Shown here: piece after piece, positions 55,353-63,755 of the stretch
Numbering within the stretch: the first letter of the stretch is position 1
How the letters are laid out: each line of letters begins with the position of its first letter
NCBI RefSeq assembly: GCF_900142955.1
Contig: NZ_FRCP01000007.1
Coordinates: forward strand, 294,104-358,103
DNA: 64,000 nt
From: Anaerosporobacter mobilis DSM 15930
GTDB taxonomy: Bacteria > Bacillota > Clostridia > Lachnospirales > Lachnospiraceae
Reading direction: 5' to 3'
Translations under genes and position numbers: made by a program
Notes under the pieces: generated by a model
What the model was told of the DNA's origin: nothing
What the model saw: only the letters and a program-made list of their open reading frames with translations
The model's database searches: none

Positions 55353-55394
55353 ATGTGGCAAGATGAATGAAACTCCTCTTTCATCCTGCCACAT
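55353..55394 (-). terminator. terminator of the zinc-ribbon protein gene
   Basis: ATGTGGCA (55353-55360) pairs with TGCCACAT (55387-55394), continued by GATGA/TTCATC. It lies 48 bases past the stop of the 618-residue protein gene on the minus strand. No strong T-run follows. Confidence 0.6.
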
Positions 55395-55441
55395 ATTATA
55401 TTCTAATACATCAAAATCAATTTTACAATATACTTATTGTG

Positions 55442-57298
55442 TTATTTTTTCTTTTTTGCTACTAACTTTTCTGCTATAGCAAACACTTTATCACTATATT
55501 TCTCTTGATCTTCAATGCTTGTGATCTTCTTAGCACCATCTTCATCAAGATTATATTTTTCTTGTAACTCTTCAAGTATCTGAGACTTAACATACTGTAA
55601 ATCCGATTTAACGCCTAATTCACTTGCTCGATCAAGATACACATCATATTTAGTAAGACCGTTTAACAAAGAGTTCAATGCCTCCGCATAATATTGAATT
55701 GCATAATAATTATTATAGGAATCATATTCTTTATTCACGTACATTACTGTTTTAATCTTATTCGCTAATTCTTGATCATCTTTCTTAATATCAACGCCAC
55801 TGATTTCCTTATAAGCCTTGGTATACTTCTTCCTCGCGAAATAGTCTTCTGCTTGACCAATGCTCGCTGAATACGAAAAAGTATTCGTTCCGAGAATGAT
55901 AATTGCACATAACGCAGCGAATGCTACAAATACAACCGTTGCACCCTTTTTGTTAATTTTACTATGATCTTGCTCTTCCTCTGCTAACTTACTTTCTATC
56001 TCTGCTTTTTTAGCAGCTTTTTTAGTAGCCTTAACAGCTAATTTTGATTTTTTTGCTTCTGCCTTTTTTGCTTTCTTAGCAGCAGCATCTGCAATCTTTT
56101 GCTCTTTCTTAGCTGCTTTTTGCACAGCGTTAACTTCAGCTAACTCTTTCTCTTTAAGAAACTCTTTTTCAGTCTCTTCATTATTGATATTTTCAAACAG
56201 TCCTTTTATGAAGTCCTTCTTTTTCTTAGATGACTTCTTCTCATCTTTCTCCGATTTGGTACCGTTATTCTCTTCTTCATCAGCGCCATAATTTGAGACT
56301 GTTCCAAGAACATCAGCAAAGATATCACTTACACTTGAGGCTTCTTTGTCATCATCCTCAATTCCATCAAATATGCCTTCAAATCCTGGTATACCTGCGT
56401 ACAAATCATTGTCCGCTCGAACTGTCTCTTCACTATGTACCGCGGATATTGGTGAATCCGTATCCGAAATTACCAAATCCGATTCTGCCTCATCCATAAA
56501 GGAATCAATCGCAAACGGTTCTTCTGTTTCAGCCGATTCTTCTGTCGATAATGAGTCAATTGAAAATGTATCCTCTTCTTCGCTTGATAGAGTATCCATT
56601 GAGAATGGTTCTTCCTCTTCACCTAATAGCGCATCAATCGAGAATGGTTCTTCTTCCTCACTAGATAGTGCATCCACCGAAAATGGTTCTTCTTCCTCAC
56701 TAGATAGTGCATCCACCGAGAATGGTTCTTCTTCCTCACTAGATAGTGCATCCACCGAGAATGGTTCTTCCTCTTCCTTTGATAGCGCGTCTATTGAGAA
56801 TGGTTCTTCCTCTTCCTTTGATAGTGCATCCATTGAGAATGGTTCTTCTTCCTTTGATAGTTCATCCATCGAGAATGGTTCTTCCTCTTCCTTTGATACA
56901 GAATCAACTGATAATGGTTCCTCATCTTCCAGATTATAACTTGACTGTATATTTAGTTCAGAGGACACTAACCTTGAAGGTACGACTTCATCTTGTCCAT
57001 CTTGTAAACTGTATTCTTCTAATAAATCATTCGCAATGCTATCTAACTGAACAGAAATCTCATCTGAGTCCTTATGATTATCTATCTCTTTAACCGGATC
57101 AATTGTCATCTCAACTGATGATAGGAAACTATCGCCATCATTATTCGGATAACTAGTATGGGAATGCATAACTGAATTAAGCAGTTCTTCTAGCTCATCA
57201 TCACTTTTTATTAAATCAACGTCCTCAAGTGCTTTACAATCCTCACACATATCTTCCGTATCTTCAATTCCAGTCCCGCAAATCTTACATTTACCCAT
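55442..57298 (-). CDS. zinc-ribbon membrane protein with acidic tandem repeats
   Basis: This 618-residue protein begins with a zinc ribbon (C4, C7, C18, C21). Residues 125-255 hold about ten copies of a 13-residue acidic unit, EEEEPFSxDALSS with small changes. A basic, Lys/Ala-rich stretch (about 350-440) follows. One membrane segment lies at about 455-480, and the last 140 residues are an outside helical domain with TPR-like spacing (AEDYFARKKYTKAYKEI). Zinc ribbon plus C-terminal TPR-like domain is common in clostridial unknown proteins. AGGTGGA precedes ATG 57298. I do not recognise a specific family. It stands alone. Confidence 0.75.
   Translation of the reverse strand: MGKCKICGTGIEDTEDMCEDCKALEDVDLIKSDDELEELLNSVMHSHTSYPNNDGDSFLSSVEMTIDPVKEIDNHKDSDEISVQLDSIANDLLEEYSLQDGQDEVVPSRLVSSELNIQSSYNLEDEEPLSVDSVSKEEEEPFSMDELSKEEEPFSMDALSKEEEEPFSIDALSKEEEEPFSVDALSSEEEEPFSVDALSSEEEEPFSVDALSSEEEEPFSIDALLGEEEEPFSMDTLSSEEEDTFSIDSLSTEESAETEEPFAIDSFMDEAESDLVISDTDSPISAVHSEETVRADNDLYAGIPGFEGIFDGIEDDDKEASSVSDIFADVLGTVSNYGADEEENNGTKSEKDEKKSSKKKKDFIKGLFENINNEETEKEFLKEKELAEVNAVQKAAKKEQKIADAAAKKAKKAEAKKSKLAVKATKKAAKKAEIESKLAEEEQDHSKINKKGATVVFVAFAALCAIIILGTNTFSYSASIGQAEDYFARKKYTKAYKEISGVDIKKDDQELANKIKTVMYVNKEYDSYNNYYAIQYYAEALNSLLNGLTKYDVYLDRASELGVKSDLQYVKSQILEELQEKYNLDEDGAKKITSIEDQEKYSDKVFAIAEKLVAKKKK
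56540..56926 (-). repeat. 39-bp tandem repeat coding for an acidic 13-residue unit
   Basis: About ten units of 39 bases (a few shortened) code for Glu-rich EEEEPFS-x-D-x-L-S-x. Neighbouring copies near 56660-56760 are nearly identical at the DNA level, which points to recent expansion. Confidence 0.85.
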
Positions 57299-57420
57299 CT
57301 ATCCACCTCCAAACTAGTTTTATTCTCTCTTATATTACCACATAAGTATTTATTTAACAACTAAAATGAAACGGAAATAAGTTGAATTTTGCCGATAAAT
57401 AGGCTTTTTTAAGAGTTCTG

Positions 57421-58251
57421 TTACTTATTTACTACTTTCAAAAACTCATCAGCAGTCATGCTAACTGATATACCTTTTCCACTGATTTCTTCAGCTAATT
57501 GTGGAAATTCATGGTTTACTCGAATTAAGCATGCTTTGTTATTAAGATAAGCATTCTTCTCAAACGGCCAACGAATTAACGAAGGTAAAGTAAAATCAAC
57601 TTCTAGCTCTATTAACAACAGTTTTCTATTAAGTGTACGTGATAACCACTGCATGTAATTTTGCCATTGTGCCAAATATCCTTCTTCTACATAACTCTCT
57701 ACGTCAGCTCTAAGATTGAAAGTTAAAGTTTCACCACATTCTTTACAATATGGTAAATATTCTTTAATTGATTTTCCTGATTTAACCGATTCCATAATAT
57801 CTGGTAGTTGCTCGACAAAGTTCAAAACGTAATCTCTGTTCTGATAAATATCATGTGTACAAGACTTACTACATTGAAATAGTCCCTCATTGCCACAAGG
57901 CATTACAATTTTGCTATGCTCTAAACCAGATTGCATTATTAATTCACTAGTATTCATAGATAATACAAAATAATTCTTATCTTTGATTAATTCATATAAA
58001 TCAGAATATGCTTGTAATGTATGTTCTTTATTAAAGTAATTTACAAGCACCTGATGAATCCAACTAACAGCTTCTTCCTCTTGTAGTTCTTCTAATAGTT
58101 TGGCTTTTCCGTTAATACCGGACTCAGAAAGTGGTTTATAGATCTCTTCTTCTGCAAAAGATCCTATATTTTCAAAACCTAGTCCACACCCAACTAATAT
58201 ATATTCTGCATCTTCTATTTTACTTTTAATTAAGTCCATTTGATTATCCAT
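57421..58251 (-). CDS. sirtuin-like protein lacking the usual catalytic His
   Basis: This 276-residue protein has the frame of Sir2 NAD-dependent deacylases: an N-terminal nucleotide-binding turn (AEYILVGCGLGF near 15-26), the segment NYFVLSMNTSELIMQSGL near 93-110, a zinc-type site with C127, C131, C169 and C172, and a C-terminal Rossmann return (KACLIRVNHEFPQLAEE). In active sirtuins the strand before the zinc module carries H-G; here the matching place reads MPCGNEG, with Cys at 119. The NAD-binding GAGxS motif is also altered to GCGLGF. It may bind NAD or ADP-ribose without deacetylase activity. GTGAGG precedes ATG 58251. It is transcribed alone. Confidence 0.72.
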   Translation of the reverse strand: MDNQMDLIKSKIEDAEYILVGCGLGFENIGSFAEEEIYKPLSESGINGKAKLLEELQEEEAVSWIHQVLVNYFNKEHTLQAYSDLYELIKDKNYFVLSMNTSELIMQSGLEHSKIVMPCGNEGLFQCSKSCTHDIYQNRDYVLNFVEQLPDIMESVKSGKSIKEYLPYCKECGETLTFNLRADVESYVEEGYLAQWQNYMQWLSRTLNRKLLLIELEVDFTLPSLIRWPFEKNAYLNNKACLIRVNHEFPQLAEEISGKGISVSMTADEFLKVVNK

Positions 58252-58359
58252 ATATGCCTCACTTCATTTCAATTCTTTCATTCTGCAACATCTCAGAGCC
58301 AAGTTTCATTCTAACTTACCTTCACATAAATGAAACGTAATAAATATAATCTTTTCATA

Positions 58360-58388
58360 GAAAAAGGCTGTTGCGACAGCCTCTTTTA
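58360..58388. terminator. terminator of cheV
   Basis: AGGCTGT (58365-58371) pairs with ACAGCCT (58376-58382) around TGCG. It is flanked by AAAAA on the left (T-run on the minus strand) and CTTTT on the right, so it works both ways. It begins about 18 bases past the cheV stop. Confidence 0.9.
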
Positions 58389-58400
58389 AAAGAACTATGA

Positions 58401-59300
58401 TTAATAAATCAACTTGTCTACAGCACCAACAAGCTTACCAATTTCCGGTTTCGTTAACTGTGCATCTGCTCCTAATGATTCCCCTTTTCTTCTCATTTCA
58501 TCATTAATTAATGAAGAGAAGATAATTACAGGAACTTCTTTTAATTCATTATCATCTTTGATTAACTTCGTTAATCTGTGTCCATCCATCTGTGGCATTT
58601 CAATATCCGTAATTACGCAATGAACATTCTCTTTAATAGTTCCATTTGCTTTATACTCAGATAATTCATTCCAAGCTGCTAAACCATCATTAAACCTCTT
58701 AATGTTAGTATATCCAGCCTTTGCTAAGCTGTCATAGATTAGTTTTCCGAGTAAAGGTGAATCCTCAGCCATTAAAATAGGCGCATTGTTACGCTCTCTC
58801 TCTCCTAGATGCGCAATATCAGAAACACGCAAACCTGTTTCTGGATTAATATCCGATACAATTTTTTCAAAGTCAAGAATAACAATCAATCTATTCTCTA
58901 TCTTAATAATACCAGTAGCTACACCTAATCCAGCTGAATTAACCGTATCATCTGGCTTGATAATATCTGCCCAAGATACACGATGAATTCCTACAACTCC
59001 ATGTACATGAAACGCAATATTAAGATTATTAAAATTCGTTACTATATACATATCTTTTGATTTATCTGTAGATGGAGCTAAATTAAGATTTTTTGCTAAA
59101 TCAATAATCGAGATGATTACATCTCTTGGCATGAAGATTCCCTCCACACATGGATGTGCATTTGGTATTGGAGTTGGTTCCTTATATGATAAAATCTCTT
59201 TAATCTTTGCCACATTAATACCATAATAGTTTGATCCAACTTTAAATTCAAGAATCTCTAACTCATTCGTTCCACTTTCTAATAATATTCCAGTTTCCAT
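58401..59300 (-). CDS. cheV: CheV-type chemotaxis coupling protein (CheW-REC)
   Basis: This 299-residue protein joins a CheW domain (about 10-155; YGINVAKIKEIL, then GLGVATGIIKIENRLIVILDFEK) to a response-regulator receiver domain (about 170-299). The phospho-acceptor Asp is in CVITDIEMPQMDG near residue 234, with the conserved Lys in LTKPEIG near 285. CheV couples receptors to CheA and can be tuned by phosphorylation. GGAGGA precedes ATG 59300. No other chemotaxis gene is nearby; the pilus operon is 30 kb away. Confidence 0.94.
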   Translation of the reverse strand: METGILLESGTNELEILEFKVGSNYYGINVAKIKEILSYKEPTPIPNAHPCVEGIFMPRDVIISIIDLAKNLNLAPSTDKSKDMYIVTNFNNLNIAFHVHGVVGIHRVSWADIIKPDDTVNSAGLGVATGIIKIENRLIVILDFEKIVSDINPETGLRVSDIAHLGERERNNAPILMAEDSPLLGKLIYDSLAKAGYTNIKRFNDGLAAWNELSEYKANGTIKENVHCVITDIEMPQMDGHRLTKLIKDDNELKEVPVIIFSSLINDEMRRKGESLGADAQLTKPEIGKLVGAVDKLIY

Positions 59301-59489
59301 AATCTATCCTCCACTTTATATATTCTCATTTCTCTGACATTATATATGTATTCACTTACACACTACTGAAAAGTTATAGGGTAGTATTCTACTTTAATTA
59401 TAATATAATCATTTACAAAATACAAATGAAATTAATGACTTTAGACATATAACGCCATTTTATGGCATTAATCCTGTCAATTAAAATTA

Positions 59490-59540
59490 CAAAAAAGGTT
59501 ATAACAAGCCTTTTATAAGAACTTATTATAACCTTTCGTA
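59490..59540 (-). terminator. terminator of the glutaredoxin-like gene
   Basis: AAGGTTATAA (59495-59504) pairs with TTATAACCTT (59526-59535). On the minus strand it is followed by TTTTTT. It begins about 20 bases past the stop. Confidence 0.85.
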
Positions 59541-59559
59541 AAACTATTACATTTTCAAC

Positions 59560-59874
59560 CTAGCAATTACCTTTTCCATCAAGAGAACAAGCTTGTATCT
59601 TATTATCTGATGTTAAATCAACATCAACGTAAGAATCAATTTGGAATGTTTTGGTTCCATCCTCTAATAAGAAAAATGGAATTCCAATTTTACCATTAGC
59701 CTTCACTTCATCAAATATTGCTTCCTTATCTCTATAAGCCAAGAATTCTTTCAATACTGATGTAGATTCAACGATATTACGATACTCAAGTACTATATCT
59801 TCCTTAGTTGATAATCTTTCTTTTGCAATAACACAATCGCCACATATTGGCGCACCATACATAATAATTTTCAT
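59560..59874 (-). CDS. glutaredoxin-like thiol-disulfide protein
   Basis: This 104-residue protein has the thioredoxin fold of small glutaredoxins. The redox motif is C11-G-D-C14 after the strand KIIMYGAPI, and the cis-Pro motif GIPFF lies near 65. The C-terminal end is longer than in normal glutaredoxins and contains two more Cys residues (ACSLDGKGNC), which could bind a metal or form a second disulfide. Its electron donor and target are unknown. It is transcribed alone. Confidence 0.85.
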   Translation of the reverse strand: MKIIMYGAPICGDCVIAKERLSTKEDIVLEYRNIVESTSVLKEFLAYRDKEAIFDEVKANGKIGIPFFLLEDGTKTFQIDSYVDVDLTSDNKIQACSLDGKGNC

Positions 59875-60036
59875 AATACACCTACCTATTCATCTTATAT
59901 TTTATACGTAAACTAATCCATAACCCAATGTCACTAACCAATACAGATCATGTTTTTTCTCCTAGTACGTAATTAAGAATATTATAACATATTTTAAAAT
60001 TAAAATGTATTCGATACAATTAATATTAACAACTAC

Positions 60037-61692
60037 TTATTCAAACCAGAATGATTCAAAGCTATACTTTAAGACACGGTATGCATATTTTTCTGCTGAA
60101 TACTTATATTCGCGTATTAGCTTACCTTCTGAATCATACTCATTAAAGCAATGTGACATACCAGAGCTTGTTACAAGATTTTCCTTATAGTATTGTGTCG
60201 AGCTTACAATACTTGAATAAGGTAGTGCGACTTTTTTCACTAGCTCGTACGTGCCATTGTCCTCATCAACTAAATATTGATATAGGTAGGAGTTATCCCC
60301 CTTAGAATATGTTCCTGCACCAACGTAAGCTGACCAATCAAAATCTGGTCTTGTTCTTGCTCCTTTATAGTTATTATTAAACATATATAAATAATATTGA
60401 TTATCAGGTAATGATGGATCTTCAAGATAAGTTACTGTATGTTGACCCGCTTGCGAAACGAAATCCCCTACCTTATCTAACATATAATCTTCATACGCTG
60501 TACCATTCCAAACTGTTTCATCGGAGATAAAATACTCAATTTCAGGTTGTTCATAAACATTATTCAATCGGATAATTGTACTATATTCTCTTGAACTCAA
60601 TATCAAATCCTTACCGTTTACAATATCAAGCGTATTTAGATGAATCCAGTCTAATTCATCTCCACCATACGTATTTCCTTCTTCTGGTTCTATCGCCATT
60701 GCCTTGGCTTCAGGCATTAAATCTTTCATATCCACTAATTTAGTGACTGCTCCATCTTCTAAATCAACACGTATTATAACATCTTCGATCGTATCAGTGC
60801 CTAACTCATTCGCCAATAATAGAATAGTATTGTTAATTTCATCATATTCAAAATCATGGTGTAATTCGTAATTTCCAAGATTAATCTTTCTTACTATTTT
60901 TCCCAAACGATTAACGAACACTAATTTATTAAAATCATATGAATAAACCATTGTGTCATTAATAAATAAGATGCGGTCCGAACGATAATCCCTTAGTGGT
61001 AATTCCGAACGGATAATTCCATCGTTATCATAGATATATACATTAGCATTATATGCTTTATCATGTCCTAAAACTGCGTATAAACCTTCAGAAATTTCTT
61101 GTGTACTATCTCCTTCTGTTATTTCAAGCTTTGATTGACTATCTGTTACAAGGCCTTTCATTGTTAAAGTAAAAGTATATTCATCAACAACTTCGCCCTC
61201 ACTATTTTTACTTCTCATTGTTACTGTGTTAACTTCATTTGGTATAAGTCCTATGATTTGATACTCATGTGTCTTAGTGGTCCCAGATTCTTCTCCATTA
61301 TACGCCGTTCTTGTGAAGTCAGGTATACCTTCTTCATCTACTGAAATTGTATATTCCATACTAGTTGCTTCTTTCGTTGTGTAATATACATTTACAGCGC
61401 ATGTATTCGTACCATATGGATTATAGATAATAAATGGGGCATCAAAAGTAGCTTTCTTTACTTCTTTAGCTATCTTCTTCTCAATTGTGTTCTGTAAGTC
61501 AGTATTCCACATGGACACATCTTTTTTATTATCAACTACATGAATCTGCTCTCCAATAGATTCCCCTGTTTTAATTGAAGTATAGTAATTCAGATAAATT
61601 TTGTCCTTTAGACGATCATTTGTAACTAGTAGAATTCCAGCTATTAGCAACAGAACAATAATACTAATAAGTAAATAATACTTTTTCTTCAT
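60037..61692 (-). CDS. aryl-sulfate sulfotransferase family (ASST) protein
   Basis: This 551-residue protein has an N-terminal membrane segment (about 5-24), so it is anchored outside. The middle part (about 75-190) resembles the N-terminal beta domain of arylsulfotransferases, and the rest resembles the six-bladed propeller (HHDFEYDEINNTILLLA near 280 and DWIHLNTLDIVNGKDLIL near 355). In the E. coli enzyme a His in the second of these motifs is the transient sulfate carrier; the His is present here. The enzyme moves sulfate from one phenol to another without PAPS. GGAGAGG precedes ATG 61692. Substrates are unknown. Confidence 0.82.
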   Translation of the reverse strand: MKKKYYLLISIIVLLLIAGILLVTNDRLKDKIYLNYYTSIKTGESIGEQIHVVDNKKDVSMWNTDLQNTIEKKIAKEVKKATFDAPFIIYNPYGTNTCAVNVYYTTKEATSMEYTISVDEEGIPDFTRTAYNGEESGTTKTHEYQIIGLIPNEVNTVTMRSKNSEGEVVDEYTFTLTMKGLVTDSQSKLEITEGDSTQEISEGLYAVLGHDKAYNANVYIYDNDGIIRSELPLRDYRSDRILFINDTMVYSYDFNKLVFVNRLGKIVRKINLGNYELHHDFEYDEINNTILLLANELGTDTIEDVIIRVDLEDGAVTKLVDMKDLMPEAKAMAIEPEEGNTYGGDELDWIHLNTLDIVNGKDLILSSREYSTIIRLNNVYEQPEIEYFISDETVWNGTAYEDYMLDKVGDFVSQAGQHTVTYLEDPSLPDNQYYLYMFNNNYKGARTRPDFDWSAYVGAGTYSKGDNSYLYQYLVDEDNGTYELVKKVALPYSSIVSSTQYYKENLVTSSGMSHCFNEYDSEGKLIREYKYSAEKYAYRVLKYSFESFWFE

Positions 61693-61846
61693 ATTTTAGC
61701 CTCTCCTTTAGCATTTCTTCAAATATCTTTTTAATAATACAAAGCCAATGTGAAATATAAGTGAAATAATTCGACAAATATTTTGTCATAATTGAAATAT
61801 TACGCCTTGTATGCTTCTTTTACGCTTTAATATTATAGTTTAAGGA

Positions 61847-62011
61847 ATGCTCAAGTTATTATGGCAGGAATACGTTAACAGAATACCTGAGAAAGATGAA
61901 CGTTAGATCACGGGTTAGGTAGAGAGCAGCTGAATTTGAAATAGCTGATCTTATAAGAATATCGGCTGATAGAAAAGTGATAGTAGAAACAAATATACCT
62001 TTTCAAAATGC
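61847..62011 (+). pseudogene. decayed protein-gene fragment with frameshift and stops
   Basis: A frame from ATG 61847 reads MLKLLWQEYVNRIPEKDER and stops at 61904-61906. In another frame the text continues as RAAEFEIADLIRISADRKVIV (61923-61985) and then ETNIPFQN to a stop at 62009-62011. Read together they look like one piece of a protein (the IRISADRKVIV-TNIP phrase has a natural protein pattern), broken by a frameshift and in-frame stops. The family is not certain; I recall similar phrases in small kinase-like ATPases. No start signals or flanking mobile element were seen. The rest of 61693-62132 holds nothing else. Confidence 0.45.
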
Positions 62012-62063
62012 TTAGGAAATAAATACCTAGATTCTTGATGTGTAACTCCTTTCTGTTAATAGA

Positions 62064-62117
62064 TTAAAAATAAGTAGATAAATATGACTACATTATGTCA
62101 TACTTATCTACTTATTC
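62064..62117 (-). terminator. terminator of the yaaA gene
   Basis: A 20-base arm (62069-62088) pairs with 62097-62116 with one mismatch. On the minus strand it is followed by TTTTTAATC. It begins 16 bases past the yaaA stop. Confidence 0.9.
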
Positions 62118-62132
62118 TAAATGTCAATTTAA

Positions 62133-62894
62133 TTATAAAACTTCTTTTATAAATATATATTCCTGTTGTGTACTTGTCACATTACAATAAGTGAAACCAT
62201 CTAAATTAAACTTACGAAGTCCATCTTTTTGTTCAATTCGATTCTTTACTATATATTGAACCATTAGCCCTCGTGCCTTTTTCGAAGCCGTAGATTCCAC
62301 TTTAAGCTTATCTCCCTTCTTAATTTTGAAGGTACAAGTAACGAAATCTATTTCTTCCTGCTTCATAAAATTAGCTATCACTTTACTGTATTCTGACGAT
62401 GCTAAGTTCACATATGTCTTATGTCTACTTTCTGCATTTTGTAAGTATTTTCTTATTGGTTCATCCCAAAATTCATACAAATTCTTTGCCTTATCTATAG
62501 GCAATTTTAATTGCATCTCCAAACGATATGGATAAATACTTGTATTTGGTTTCAATATCCCATATAGACCACTAAGAATTCTAATATGTTCATTCGCATA
62601 TATCATATCGTCATTCGTAAATAATTCCGTAGCCATTGCCTTATATTGCATTCCATCATACGTATATAAAGCAGGTGAACCAGCATCATCAAATTGAATA
62701 CTATTATGTTTTTCATAAGTATTAGTAGCAATTTTTTCATTAACCTTCATAATAGACTGGATGTCTGATACAGATAACTCTTGTAAGACATTCAAAACCT
62801 TCTTATTATATGGTTCAAGCACTGGCTTTTCGCATTCAACTGTTTCAATCATATTGATTTTCATTGTTTTAGCTGGTGATATAAATACTAACAT
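62133..62894 (-). CDS. yaaA: peroxide stress protein YaaA (DUF328)
   Basis: This 253-residue protein begins MLVFISPAKTMK, the fixed start of the YaaA/DUF328 family, and has the blocks RILSGLYGILKP and VNLASSEYSKVI in the middle. In E. coli YaaA lowers intracellular free iron and limits damage during peroxide stress. The position fits: the next gene upstream on the same strand is the peroxidase bcp, 4 bases away, so both are likely one peroxide-defence unit. A clear terminator follows it. Confidence 0.93.
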   Translation of the reverse strand: MLVFISPAKTMKINMIETVECEKPVLEPYNKKVLNVLQELSVSDIQSIMKVNEKIATNTYEKHNSIQFDDAGSPALYTYDGMQYKAMATELFTNDDMIYANEHIRILSGLYGILKPNTSIYPYRLEMQLKLPIDKAKNLYEFWDEPIRKYLQNAESRHKTYVNLASSEYSKVIANFMKQEEIDFVTCTFKIKKGDKLKVESTASKKARGLMVQYIVKNRIEQKDGLRKFNLDGFTYCNVTSTQQEYIFIKEVL

Positions 62895-62898
62895 ATAA

Positions 62899-63354
62899 TT
62901 ATTCCATATCCTTTAGCATCTCAGTAGCGTTCAGATCTGGTTTAACTTTTTCATACACTTTCTCAATAATTCCATTTTCATCAATCATATAGGATGAACG
63001 TACTACTCCCATACTTACTTTTCCATACAACTTTTTCTCTTTCCATACATCGTATGCTTGAATAGCAGTTAGCTCTGGATCGGATAAAAGTGTAAATGTT
63101 AATCCTTGTTTCGTACTAAAGTTCTTATGGCTCTTAACACTATCCTTGCTTATTCCAATCACTTTAACATCTTTATCTATAAACTCATCTAATGAACTTT
63201 GATATGCACAAGCTTGTTTTGTACAACCAGGTGTACTATCTTTAGGGTAAAAGAATAATGCTACTTTTTTTCCTCTAAAATCACTTAGTGATACTTCATT
63301 ACCATCTTGATCTAATAGTGTAAAATCTGGTGCTTTTGTTCCTACTTCTAACAT
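62899..63354 (-). CDS. bcp: thioredoxin-dependent thiol peroxidase (Bcp/PrxQ)
   Basis: This 151-residue peroxiredoxin reduces hydroperoxides. The peroxidatic Cys is C44 in STPGCTKQAC, and the resolving Cys is C49 in the same helix, the pattern of the atypical two-Cys PrxQ class. It starts MLEVGTKAPDFTLLDQDG, typical of the family. GGAGGAC precedes ATG 63354. It is the first gene of a bcp-yaaA operon. Confidence 0.95.
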   Translation of the reverse strand: MLEVGTKAPDFTLLDQDGNEVSLSDFRGKKVALFFYPKDSTPGCTKQACAYQSSLDEFIDKDVKVIGISKDSVKSHKNFSTKQGLTFTLLSDPELTAIQAYDVWKEKKLYGKVSMGVVRSSYMIDENGIIEKVYEKVKPDLNATEMLKDME

Positions 63355-63650
63355 AGTGTCCTCCTTGTTTATCTCAATTTTGATTCTTTATGCTTTAAAT
63401 ATATACCCATTTATATTATTATCAATCTAAAACAAATTTACAAGCGTTTTTTTCATCGCTATTGTAAAATTCATTCTTAACTGTATCTTTTATAAATACT
63501 CATTATAACATTATTACTTCATATTTTTAGATAAATATAACGAATAGTTAACTTGTAATAAACGAACTATGGATTGTACTATAAACTGTCTAAATTCTAG
63601 GCCGTTTCTCTGTTGAGAAACTCCACAATGAACAACAGGCTAAAGTCTAA

Positions 63651-63687
63651 CAAAAAAAGCCATTAATCATTATGATAAATGGCTTTC
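63651..63687 (-). terminator. terminator downstream of the 23S rRNA gene
   Basis: On the minus strand AAAGCCATT (63678-63686) pairs with AATGGCTTT (63657-63665), followed by a T-run (TTTTTTTG). It begins about 70 bases after the 23S 3' end. The gap between 63355 and 63650 shows no gene; one small hairpin is at 63604-63621. Confidence 0.85.
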
Positions 63688-63755
63688 CTTCTCTTATATC
63701 TTCAAAACTACACATTGAATTTGAGTATTCTCTACTCTTTTGTCAGATCATTCTT

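Noticed and set aside
56346..56939. 197-codon open frame on the plus strand, Ser-rich repeats
   Set aside because: It is the complement of the acidic repeat of the zinc-ribbon gene; the repeat keeps other frames open.
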